Source of the DNA: Candidatus Bathyarchaeota archaeon
GTDB lineage: Archaea > Thermoproteota > Bathyarchaeia > Bathyarchaeales > Bathyarchaeaceae
NCBI GenBank assembly: GCA_020350305.1
Contig: CP070709.1
Span: 1,239,197 to 1,262,772, forward strand
Direction: 5' to 3'
Length of the DNA: 23,576 bases
The notes under the pieces are model-generated. The model searched no databases. It was given only the letters and a program-made list of their open reading frames with translations, and was not told where the DNA came from. Below, piece by piece: positions 6,822-13,302 of the stretch. The position numbers and the translations under genes are program-made. Numbering within the stretch: position 1 is the first letter of the stretch; each line of letters opens with the position of its first letter.

Positions 6822-7829
6822 CTATAAGTCTTCAATTACGCCTTTAATTAATATTTTCATTTGAGGGGCAAGATTCTTATTTGGTAAACTGGAGATGTTG
6901 TTGCACGCTTCTTCGGCCAAACGTTTGATTTTATTTCTAAACATTTCAACATCCTTTTGCTTAAAGATGATATCAACCATTTTTTCTGAATCCTTGTCAG
7001 AAATTTCTCGTTTTGAAAGGTAATCTAGTATGATCTTTTTGGTCTGTGGGTTCTTAAAAGCATAAAGTATAGGAAGCGGAAGGCATTCATTCCTAATTCG
7101 GGTCTGGAGTTCTTCAGGTTCGAATACATCAATGAAGTCCTCTCTTATGCCGATTAGAATCCCTAGTGTTCTGCCGTAATTACCCAGTAAGTCAACAATT
7201 TCTTGTTCTCCACCTCCTACAATGGCGCCAATCCGCATGTGAGCTTCGGAGGTTGAAGCTTTCATTCTCAGAATCCGTGTGTACTCCTTCACAGAAACAT
7301 CTGTGTTGCCTTTCAAAGAAGCTTCGAGGGCCTCAGCATTTCCCATCTCAAAAAATCGACTCTTTATTATATTCCAAATGGCATCCATCTTTTCTATCTT
7401 AAATTGTCTCTCCAATTTGTGAAGAAGAACCAAGGCCTTCATCAACAAGGCATCACCCACAAGAAGAGCGATGTCTTTGCCAAATTTAGCGAAAACTGTG
7501 GGCTTTCCATATTTTGTGTTTGACTCATCGATTATATCATCATGTATGTCAACCGCTGCAGTTAGCAACAACATGACGACTTGTATCGGAATTGATTTGT
7601 CAGCATCTCCTCCTGCAGCCTCACAAGCAATTGAAAGCAGCCCAGGATGAATAACGTCGTTCCAATTTCCTGCGTAGTACTCAAAAGCATCATTGATCTC
7701 CTTGCATTTCATTTCTTCTTGTAGAACCTCCCTTTTTGCGATATCTAGAGACTTTCTGCTTCTTTCTTCCAGAAATCTTTGAACTTGTACAATTAGCTTC
7801 TCGTTGGTTTTCATTTTAGTTGTATGCAT
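6822..7829 (-). CDS. Prenyl-synthase-like class I isoprenoid enzyme 2, 335 aa
   Basis: It has the trans-prenyltransferase fold: first Asp-rich motif HDDIID (D97, D98, D101), KFGKDIALLVGDALL helix, and a second Asp-rich motif in the degenerate form EDFID (E230, D231, D234), then ECLPLPILYAF. Residues that bind isopentenyl diphosphate in chain-elongating synthases are changed: GGKRxRP reads WNDVIHP (56-62), and the RR after the first motif is K106-Y107. The Lys of the later K-T/S helix is kept (MKAST). Catalysis on an allylic diphosphate with metal is possible, but chain elongation is doubtful. It overlaps the paralogous upstream gene by 14 nt. The ATG at 7829 has GGAG 4 nt upstream. It may pair with the first enzyme as a heteromer. 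Confidence 0.88.
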   Translation of the reverse strand: MHTTKMKTNEKLIVQVQRFLEERSRKSLDIAKREVLQEEMKCKEINDAFEYYAGNWNDVIHPGLLSIACEAAGGDADKSIPIQVVMLLLTAAVDIHDDIIDESNTKYGKPTVFAKFGKDIALLVGDALLMKALVLLHKLERQFKIEKMDAIWNIIKSRFFEMGNAEALEASLKGNTDVSVKEYTRILRMKASTSEAHMRIGAIVGGGEQEIVDLLGNYGRTLGILIGIREDFIDVFEPEELQTRIRNECLPLPILYAFKNPQTKKIILDYLSKREISDKDSEKMVDIIFKQKDVEMFRNKIKRLAEEACNNISSLPNKNLAPQMKILIKGVIEDL

Positions 7830-8895
7830 GCATCTCCAACCTTTTCTTCGTTTCGAATCTCCAAAATGCCTTTCCAGCCTTAATCTCCCTCTTCAAGTAG
7901 GGGACGCAACAGGCTATTGCAAAGGCTTTTAGATCCCCGCTTTTATCAATCTTTTGAACAAACAAACAGGCATCTTTGGCAAGCTCGTTTAGGATATTCT
8001 GTGACCCCTCGAGACCGCCTGATCTTGCCGTGCTTTCTTGTATGTTCTCTACATCCCTCTTTGTTAATGGCTGCCTACAGATCATAGAGACCAGTCCGGA
8101 TCCTGTTTTATCGGATTGCAGAGCGCAAAGTATCGGCAACGGCAAACATTCTTTCTCAATTCTATGCAAAGTCTCCGCGTAATCGGTTGCGTCCAGTATA
8201 TCATCTCTCAATATCAGAATCATCCCCAAAAGTCTTCCATAGTTGCCAAGCTTCTCAATCTCCTCATCAGATCCGTCGCCCAGAATAGCGCTTATTCTCG
8301 CGAGTGCCTCAACGTCAGCTGCCTTCTTTTTCACTACATTGAGATATTCTTCCGGTGCAACATTTACGCGTCCTCTAAAACGAAGCTCTAACGCTTCCGC
8401 ATCTCCAAGCTCAAAAAACATTCTTTTAACAATGTCAAGAACAATCGAGGCCCCTTCAGTGGGCACTCCCTTTTCAACTGCATCATGTAGCAACGTAAGA
8501 CCCTTTAATAGAAGCGCGTCTCCCACAAGCAGTGCTATGTCTTTTCCAAACTTTCCTAGAACCGTGAGGCGAGAGTGTTTGATTTTTGACTGGTCGATGA
8601 TGTCATCGTGTATGTCTATGCCTCCGCTTATCAACGATAAAGGAATAGCTATTGGAATCGTTGCCTCATGGTCTCCACCCACAGCTTCACAGCACAGAGA
8701 AAGCAGAGCCGGCCTAGCCAAATCCTGCCAGTATTCAGTCATGAAGTAGTCTAAGGCTTCACGAACCTCTTTGCACTTAATCTTCTCTTGCAACATTTCT
8801 TTCTTCGCCATTTCCAGAGCCTTTCTTCCCCTTTCCTCCAGAAGTCTGTGCACACGTTTCACTATCTCTTCTTGACTCTTGCCCGTTTGCTTCAC
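7816..8895 (-). CDS. Prenyl-synthase-like class I isoprenoid enzyme 1, 359 aa
   Basis: A paralogue of the next gene, with the same order of motifs: first Asp-rich motif HDDIID (D97, D98, D101), KFGKDIALLVGDALL, an intact second motif RDDILD (D231, D232, D235) and ECLPLPILCAL. As in its twin, the GGKRxRP site is replaced by WQDLARP (56-62), so the Lys and first Arg are lost. The RR pair is K106-H107, and the FQ before the second motif is LI. It is about 25 residues longer at the C-terminus with a basic end. Known chain-elongating synthases need these basic residues for isopentenyl diphosphate, so a terpene-synthase-like, phosphatase-like or partner-dependent role is more likely. It lies 12 nt downstream of a PadR gene and is clearly in its operon. 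Confidence 0.88.
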   Translation of the reverse strand: MKQTGKSQEEIVKRVHRLLEERGRKALEMAKKEMLQEKIKCKEVREALDYFMTEYWQDLARPALLSLCCEAVGGDHEATIPIAIPLSLISGGIDIHDDIIDQSKIKHSRLTVLGKFGKDIALLVGDALLLKGLTLLHDAVEKGVPTEGASIVLDIVKRMFFELGDAEALELRFRGRVNVAPEEYLNVVKKKAADVEALARISAILGDGSDEEIEKLGNYGRLLGMILILRDDILDATDYAETLHRIEKECLPLPILCALQSDKTGSGLVSMICRQPLTKRDVENIQESTARSGGLEGSQNILNELAKDACLFVQKIDKSGDLKAFAIACCVPYLKREIKAGKAFWRFETKKRLEMHAYN

Positions 8896-8907
8896 CTTTT
8901 AGATCTC

Positions 8908-9237
8908 CTAGTCCTTAATGTCAAGCATTTGTAGTTGGTCCCTTAAAAAATCGTAATAAGCGCTGACAAATTGTATCCCTCTCGACGTGATTTCATATAC
9001 CTTTCTCTTTCTTCTTCCATGAACTTCTATTTTGCTTCTGAGAAAACCGTTAGCCTCCAGCGAATTGAGAAGAGGATATATGGCGCCGTGTCTAAGCTTA
9101 ATTCCAAACAGTATTTCTGTCTTCTTAATAATCTTGTAGCCCCACATCAATTCGGCCTGAACAAGCCTGAGTACGAGTATATCGAGAAAATTTTTGGAGA
9201 AGCGTTGAACAATTCGATTTTTGAAGGTTTCAACCAT
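8908..9237 (-). CDS. PadR-family transcriptional regulator (operon with prenyl-synthase-like genes)
   Basis: A 109-aa PadR winged-helix protein: FLDILVLRLVQAELMWGYKI, then FGIKLRHGAIYPLLNSLEAN, GFLRS, a wing with GRRKRKVYEITSRG, and a C-terminal helix for dimerisation. This is the short PadR subfamily without an extra C-terminal domain. It is the first gene of a minus-strand operon followed by the two prenyl-synthase-like genes, so it most likely controls them and itself. The TATA box TTTAAATAA at about 9285-9294 and GGAAGTGA just before the ATG at 9237 support the start. It is divergent from a second PadR gene with a 239-nt shared regulatory region. Confidence 0.93.
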   Translation of the reverse strand: MVETFKNRIVQRFSKNFLDILVLRLVQAELMWGYKIIKKTEILFGIKLRHGAIYPLLNSLEANGFLRSKIEVHGRRKRKVYEITSRGIQFVSAYYDFLRDQLQMLDIKD

Positions 9238-9283
9238 TTTTTCACTTCCAAAATTGTTCTATATTCATGGTTAGATGATTTGG

Positions 9284-9295
9284 TTTATTTAAATT
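9284..9295 (-). promoter_or_regulatory. TATA box of the PadR/prenyl-synthase-like operon
   Basis: On the minus strand the sequence reads AATTTAAATAAA, close to the archaeal consensus. It is about 50 nt upstream of the ATG at 9237, giving a leader of about 25 nt. Confidence 0.6.
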
Positions 9296-9317
9296 ACCCA
9301 ATTTTTACGTGTTTTTC

Positions 9318-9345
9318 ATATGCTTAGATATGCTTTTTTATGCTT
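9318..9345. repeat. Three 10-bp-phased ATGCTT repeats
   Basis: TGCTT occurs at 9321, 9331 and 9341, each preceded by ATA or TTA, so the motif repeats exactly once per DNA turn. It sits between the two divergent PadR promoters, upstream of both TATA boxes, as expected for a cooperative binding site on one face of the helix. Confidence 0.5.
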
Positions 9346-9360
9346 GGAATACGAGCAAAC

Positions 9361-9370
9361 CTTTATATCT
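9361..9370 (+). promoter_or_regulatory. TATA box of the second PadR gene
   Basis: CTTTATATCT lies about 107 nt before the ATG at 9477. The predicted transcription start (about 9390-9395) falls on the left arm of the first dyad at 9394-9415. Confidence 0.55.
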
Positions 9371-9393
9371 TGTATCGTGCCTATAAAGACTTG

Positions 9394-9415
9394 ATATGTC
9401 CGAAAAGGGACATAT
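9394..9415. promoter_or_regulatory. Dyad ATATGTCC-N6-GGACATAT, probable PadR operator
   Basis: Perfect 8-bp arms with a 6-nt spacer. The core ATGT...ACAT resembles PadR operators, which use ATGT/ACAT half-sites. It lies at the expected transcription start of the second PadR gene, where a bound dimer would block initiation. Confidence 0.6.
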
Positions 9416-9419
9416 TGTA

Positions 9420-9436
9420 TACACGTACAACGTGTA
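9420..9436. promoter_or_regulatory. Second dyad in the PadR leader
   Basis: TACACGT-ACA-ACGTGTA has perfect 7-bp arms with a 3-nt spacer. It is 4 nt downstream of the first dyad and about 40 nt before the start codon. It may be a second operator or an mRNA hairpin. Confidence 0.5.
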
Positions 9437-9476
9437 AACTGTTCAACAAACCTACACAAAAAAGGGATGAATTAAA

Positions 9477-9875
9477 ATGGAAAGACAACTGAGAGAGGTT
9501 CAAAGCAAATTGATGAGGGGGCTCCTAGACTTAGTCATCCTCCAATTTCTAAAATCGCATCCCATGCACGGCTACCAAATCATCTCAAGCATCCGCAAAA
9601 ACTTCGGAGTATACTTCGGCCCCAGCACAATCTATCCACTTCTAAGCCTTCTAGAAGAAAAAGGCTACGTTGAAAGTAACTGGGACCTAAACAATCAAAG
9701 ACCACGGAAAGTGTACAAGTTGACTGGTGAAGGCGAAGGCCTGTTAAGCTGCACCGAAGATTCCTTGAACATTATTTGCCATAAGCTTGCATCGATCGGG
9801 ACGGGCAAACTATCCCTCAACGATGTCTTCGGCAAACACGTAGGTGTGACAGTCAAGGGACCTAACGGCCGCTAA
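9477..9875 (+). CDS. PadR-family transcriptional regulator, 132 aa
   Basis: A PadR winged-helix protein: LMRGLLDLVILQFLKSHPMH, GYQIISSIRKNFGVYFGPS, TIYPLLSLLEEKGYVES and a wing ending RPRKVYKLTGEG. The last 40 or so residues (SLNIICHKLASIGTGKLSLN...) replace the usual dimerisation helix with a less regular tail. The ATG at 9477 follows GGGATGA with about 7 nt spacing. It is transcribed alone from its own TATA box with two dyads in its leader, so autorepression is likely. It is divergent from the PadR/prenyl-synthase-like operon and may cross-regulate it. Effector unknown. Confidence 0.93.
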   Translation: MERQLREVQSKLMRGLLDLVILQFLKSHPMHGYQIISSIRKNFGVYFGPSTIYPLLSLLEEKGYVESNWDLNNQRPRKVYKLTGEGEGLLSCTEDSLNIICHKLASIGTGKLSLNDVFGKHVGVTVKGPNGR

Positions 9876-10202
9876 GGCTCAAACAAAGAGACCAAGAGAA
9901 ACAGGACAGCCCTCTCTGATACAGTAGACTGTAGGCCGTGCGATAAACTGTCACCCACGGCCCACTATCCCAACTTTATTGGATGTCAATTCTGAAAAGC
10001 CTTATACTATCACAAATTTTCAAGCAATAAACTGCAAGACAGAACCTTCATTGAGCACAGAACAGAATGCAAAGCCAAAAATACGAAGAGAACACCTAGC
10101 GAGCCCTCCTCTCCATAGACTCCTGAAAAAATTATAGGGGGCTATATATAAGGGGGGCTACAGAGAGACACACACAAACAACATAACCGAAAGCTTACTT
10201 CT
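9876..10202. other. Gene-poor 327-nt stretch with hairpins and G-rich repeats
   Basis: No gene is supported here. There are two adjacent hairpins behind the PadR gene (9921-9962). A pair of G-rich direct repeats, ATAGGGGGCTA (10134-10144) and ATAAGGGGGGCTA (10148-10160), flanks a TATA-like ATATATAA. A short CA/GA-rich run (10160-10180) follows. The plus strand is strongly A/C-rich throughout except for the G-runs. Confidence 0.45.
9921..9962 (+). terminator. Tandem hairpins after the PadR gene
   Basis: ACAGT-AG-ACTGT (9921-9932) is followed by GGCCGTG (9934-9940) pairing with CACGGCC (9956-9962) across a 15-nt loop. The pair lies about 45-85 nt after the stop codon. There is no strong T-run, so it may be a 3' structural element or part of a small RNA. 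Confidence 0.4.
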
Positions 10203-10340
10203 TCAATCATACCTTGACCTAACAATCATCCTACGAAAACGTTGAACATCATCAGAAGCAGATTTCAGCCGCCGCAACTCCTCAACATCCCTCAGCAACT
10301 CCGCAACCTGACGACGAATCTCCTCAAGCCTAGCACTCAT
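10203..10340 (-). CDS. Small coiled-coil protein, 45 aa
   Basis: A short gene encoding MSARLEEIRRQVAELLRDVE, then ELRRLKSASDDVQRFRRMIV, ending RSRYD. The clean heptad pattern, the full set of charged helix residues and the complete lack of low-complexity argue that it is real. It should be a short, very basic coiled coil. A TATA-like CATAAATGA lies about 40 nt upstream on the minus strand. The ribosome site is weak (GATGTG). Function unknown; dimeric nucleic-acid or partner binding is only a guess. It is divergent from the amidohydrolase gene. Confidence 0.6.
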   Translation of the reverse strand: MSARLEEIRRQVAELLRDVEELRRLKSASDDVQRFRRMIVRSRYD

Positions 10341-10475
10341 GACACATCAAAAACAAACTAAACTTGAGCTAAGAAATCATTTATGAAGACAAAATCAATA
10401 TTCAAAATCAACAACAAAAACCTTAACTAACAAAAACAAAACACCAAAACTAAAACAGTAAACCCCCTCATTGAG

Positions 10476-11795
10476 ATGAAATCTTTGCAAGAAGCCGACA
10501 TTCTCATCCAGAACTGCACCATTCTACCAATGAACGGTAGAGACGCTACAATAAGAAACGGATTAATCGCCACAAAAAACGACAAAATCATCTATGTAGG
10601 AAGAGAAACAAAAGCTCCCAAAATAAAAACCGAAATCACAATAGACGGTAAAGACAAAGTCGCCACGCCAGGATTAATCAACTGCCACACCCACCTACCA
10701 ATGACACTTTTCCGAGGAATAGCAGAAGACCAGCCACTCACAACCTGGCTAACCCAAATCATATGGCCCCTAGAAGCAAAGCTCACCCCAAATGACATCT
10801 ACCAAGGTGCACTACTCGGCTGCCTCGAAAACATCAAAAACGGCACAACCACATTCGCAGACATGTACTTCCACGAAGAAAAAATAGCAAAAGCCGTAGA
10901 AAAAGCTGGACTAAGAGCCGTACTAGCACCAGGAATCATAGAAGCAGAAGACCACAAAAAAGGAGGACGCATGCTGAAAGAAGGCGTAGAATTCGCTCAT
11001 AAATACAACGGATACGCAGACGGAAGAGTAACCGCTCAACTCGGCCCCCACGCCGTTTACACCTGTAGCCCTCAACTCCTAACGCAGATACAAGAGGAAG
11101 CCTCAAAACTCAATATAGGCATGCACATACACATAGCAGAATCAAAACAAATGGCAAAACTAGTGAAGAAAAGGTATGCCCTCACCGAAGTCGAGTTGCT
11201 GGAAAGCGTAAACTTCTTGGAATCCAACGTTCTCGCCGCACACTGCATATATCTCACGGAGAAGGAGACGCAGATAATGGCCAAACACAACGTTAAAGTT
11301 TCATACAACCCAACAGCTAACATGAAAATAGCCTCAGGCACACCAAAAATCAAAACTCTCACAGACCTGGGCATAACCGTGGGCATAGGCACAGACGGCC
11401 CAGCCAGCAACAACAACCTCGACATGTTTGAAGAAATGAAAACTGCCGCTCTCCTACAGAAGATAACGTACATGGACCCAACAGTTCTACAGGCACCGCA
11501 AGTTCTAGAAATGGCCACAAGTGATGGAGCCAAAGCGCTTGGACTAGAAAAGACCGTGGGTTCGCTGGAGGTTGGCAAAAAAGCCGACATCATACTAATC
11601 GATTTCAGAAAACCGCATCTAGCACCTTTACATGACCCATACGCAAACATCGTCTACTCAGCCCGCGGAAGCGACGTAGACACAGTCATTATTAACGGAA
11701 AATTGTTAATGGACAGAAGAGAAGTGAAAACGCTAGATGAAAAAGAAGTTATGCAGAAAGCCCAGCAAACAGCCTCAGAGCTACTAACACGATGA
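10476..11795 (+). CDS. mtaD: Amidohydrolase: 5-methylthioadenosine / S-adenosylhomocysteine / 5'-deoxyadenosine deaminase
   Basis: A 439-aa amidohydrolase of the MtaD/DadD branch. The metal site is HTH (H71, H73), HIHIAES (H219, with E222) and GTDG (D307), and AHCIYL supplies H256. The local contexts GLINCHTHLPMTLFRGIAED and GTDGPASNNNLDMF are typical for this branch. It deaminates methylthioadenosine, S-adenosylhomocysteine or 5'-deoxyadenosine to the inosine forms. In archaea without the usual hydrolases this serves SAM by-product salvage. Substrate preference cannot be read from sequence. The ATG at 10476 lacks a clear ribosome site, suggesting a short or absent leader; a TTG at 10485 is the nearest alternative. 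The gene is intact and normal in length, with strongly A/C-rich codons like the next gene. Confidence 0.92.
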   Translation: MKSLQEADILIQNCTILPMNGRDATIRNGLIATKNDKIIYVGRETKAPKIKTEITIDGKDKVATPGLINCHTHLPMTLFRGIAEDQPLTTWLTQIIWPLEAKLTPNDIYQGALLGCLENIKNGTTTFADMYFHEEKIAKAVEKAGLRAVLAPGIIEAEDHKKGGRMLKEGVEFAHKYNGYADGRVTAQLGPHAVYTCSPQLLTQIQEEASKLNIGMHIHIAESKQMAKLVKKRYALTEVELLESVNFLESNVLAAHCIYLTEKETQIMAKHNVKVSYNPTANMKIASGTPKIKTLTDLGITVGIGTDGPASNNNLDMFEEMKTAALLQKITYMDPTVLQAPQVLEMATSDGAKALGLEKTVGSLEVGKKADIILIDFRKPHLAPLHDPYANIVYSARGSDVDTVIINGKLLMDRREVKTLDEKEVMQKAQQTASELLTR

Positions 11796-11880
11796 AACCA
11801 GAATTTCACAAATATATTGGAGCATTTAGTTATCTTTATCTTCTATTCAAACTCGACATGAGATTCAGAGGCTTGGTAAA

Positions 11881-13248
11881 ATGAGCAAAGTGGCAACACT
11901 ATTTGAACCCGACAGCGTTGTGCTCATCGGATCCAGCAAGATTCGAGAGAAAATCGGGATGACCTCTCCACAACTTTTTGAAAGCGTCATCTATAATATG
12001 AAAAAATACTTTGATGGAAAAACCTACGTTTTAGACGTCGAAGGAGAAAAAGATTACAAAAAGCTTGAAGACCTCCCTGAAACCCCAGAACTCGGCGTGA
12101 TTATGCTTCCTCCAAACGCCTCGATACTGCAGTCAGAAGAATGCGCAGAAACAGGAATCAAGGCACTAGTGGCAATAACTGGTGGGTACAAAAACAGTCA
12201 GCGCCAGCAACTGAAAGATTTGAGAAATGAGTATGGTATCCGAATACTCGGCCCAAACACGATCATGGGGGTCATAAACACAGCAAATGGATTGAACACA
12301 ACCTTTGAAAAAGACGTAATGCCAACACAAGGCAACATCTCCATCGTCTCCCAAAGCGGAGGAGTAGGTGCCTGCCTCCTTGACTGGGCATGCTTCTACA
12401 AAATCGGTGTTGCCAAGTTCGCTTTCATGGGAGACAAAATCGATGTGAACGACGTAGACCTTCTCCAGTATTTCAAAAAGGACCCAGAAACGAGAGTGAT
12501 ATGCTTATATATGGAGGGAATTGAAAATGGACGAGAATTCATAGAAATGGCGCAAGAAGTGGTGAAAAGTAAGCCCGTTCTAGCCCTCAAGGGTGGAGTT
12601 ACAAGAGAGGCAGCACAAAGAGCCCTTTCCCACACTGCATCAATAACCGGATCCGACAAGGTGTTCAACGCCGCCTTCAAAAAAGCAGGAATCATCCGAG
12701 TTAAAAACGAGGAAGACCTACTGAACGCGGCGATTGCACTCGTGAAACAGCCTCTCCTAAGTGGAGACAACATAGCCATCGTGAGCAACGTAGGCGGACC
12801 AGCAATACTCGCTGCAGACGCGGTCGTAAAAAATGGATTAAAACTGGCAACGCTGTCAGAAAAAACAAAAAGAGAGATAGAACGCCGCTATTCCGGGGTG
12901 GATGTAGTCAACCCGATAGACTTGATTGCGGATGCTAGGGCTGAAAGATACTCTGTCGTTTTAGACATGGTTTTATCGGACCCAAACGTTGACGGAGTCA
13001 TGGTCATAAACATGCTGAAGTCGTGTTTTTTTGAAGCTGAAGACGCAGTGGCAGTCGCTGAAACCGCTAAAAGACATTCTGACAAGCCTGTGGTCGATGT
13101 TCCAGCAGGGGGCGAAGACTTTACACTTGTCTACAAGGTTTTACGGGACACCAACATACCTGTCTACAACATGCCTGAAAAAGCCGCAAAAGCATTAAAA
13201 GCGTTAAGAATATACCCCAAAATAACCAAGAAAATTAAAGAAGATTAG
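11881..13248 (+). CDS. ADP-forming acyl-CoA synthetase, alpha subunit
   Basis: A 455-aa protein: an N-terminal CoA-binding Rossmann domain (LFEPDSVVLIGSS, then LGPNTIMGVINTANGLNTTF), a succinyl-CoA-synthetase-like flavodoxin domain (ISIVSQSGGVGACLLDWA), and the phospho-histidine segment SHTASITGSDKVF with H251. These are the features of the alpha subunit of NDP-forming acetyl/acyl-CoA synthetases, which convert acyl-CoA, ADP and phosphate to acid, CoA and ATP. The beta (ATP-grasp) subunit is needed but is not present in this window. GAGG at 11868-11871 is 9 nt before the ATG. The usual GAM or GAL after SHT is replaced by ASI. It follows the amidohydrolase by 85 nt. Confidence 0.9.
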   Translation: MSKVATLFEPDSVVLIGSSKIREKIGMTSPQLFESVIYNMKKYFDGKTYVLDVEGEKDYKKLEDLPETPELGVIMLPPNASILQSEECAETGIKALVAITGGYKNSQRQQLKDLRNEYGIRILGPNTIMGVINTANGLNTTFEKDVMPTQGNISIVSQSGGVGACLLDWACFYKIGVAKFAFMGDKIDVNDVDLLQYFKKDPETRVICLYMEGIENGREFIEMAQEVVKSKPVLALKGGVTREAAQRALSHTASITGSDKVFNAAFKKAGIIRVKNEEDLLNAAIALVKQPLLSGDNIAIVSNVGGPAILAADAVVKNGLKLATLSEKTKREIERRYSGVDVVNPIDLIADARAERYSVVLDMVLSDPNVDGVMVINMLKSCFFEAEDAVAVAETAKRHSDKPVVDVPAGGEDFTLVYKVLRDTNIPVYNMPEKAAKALKALRIYPKITKKIKED

Positions 13249-13302
13249 CCTTCATAAATGTGGAGCCAAAACTCTATGTCTAATTCTTAGGAAACGCCAA
13301 CA

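Noticed and set aside
10160..10180. CAGAGAGACACACACAAAC run as a microsatellite or CRISPR-like repeat
   Set aside because: It is a short low-complexity run; there are no spaced repeats, and no CRISPR array is present anywhere in the window.
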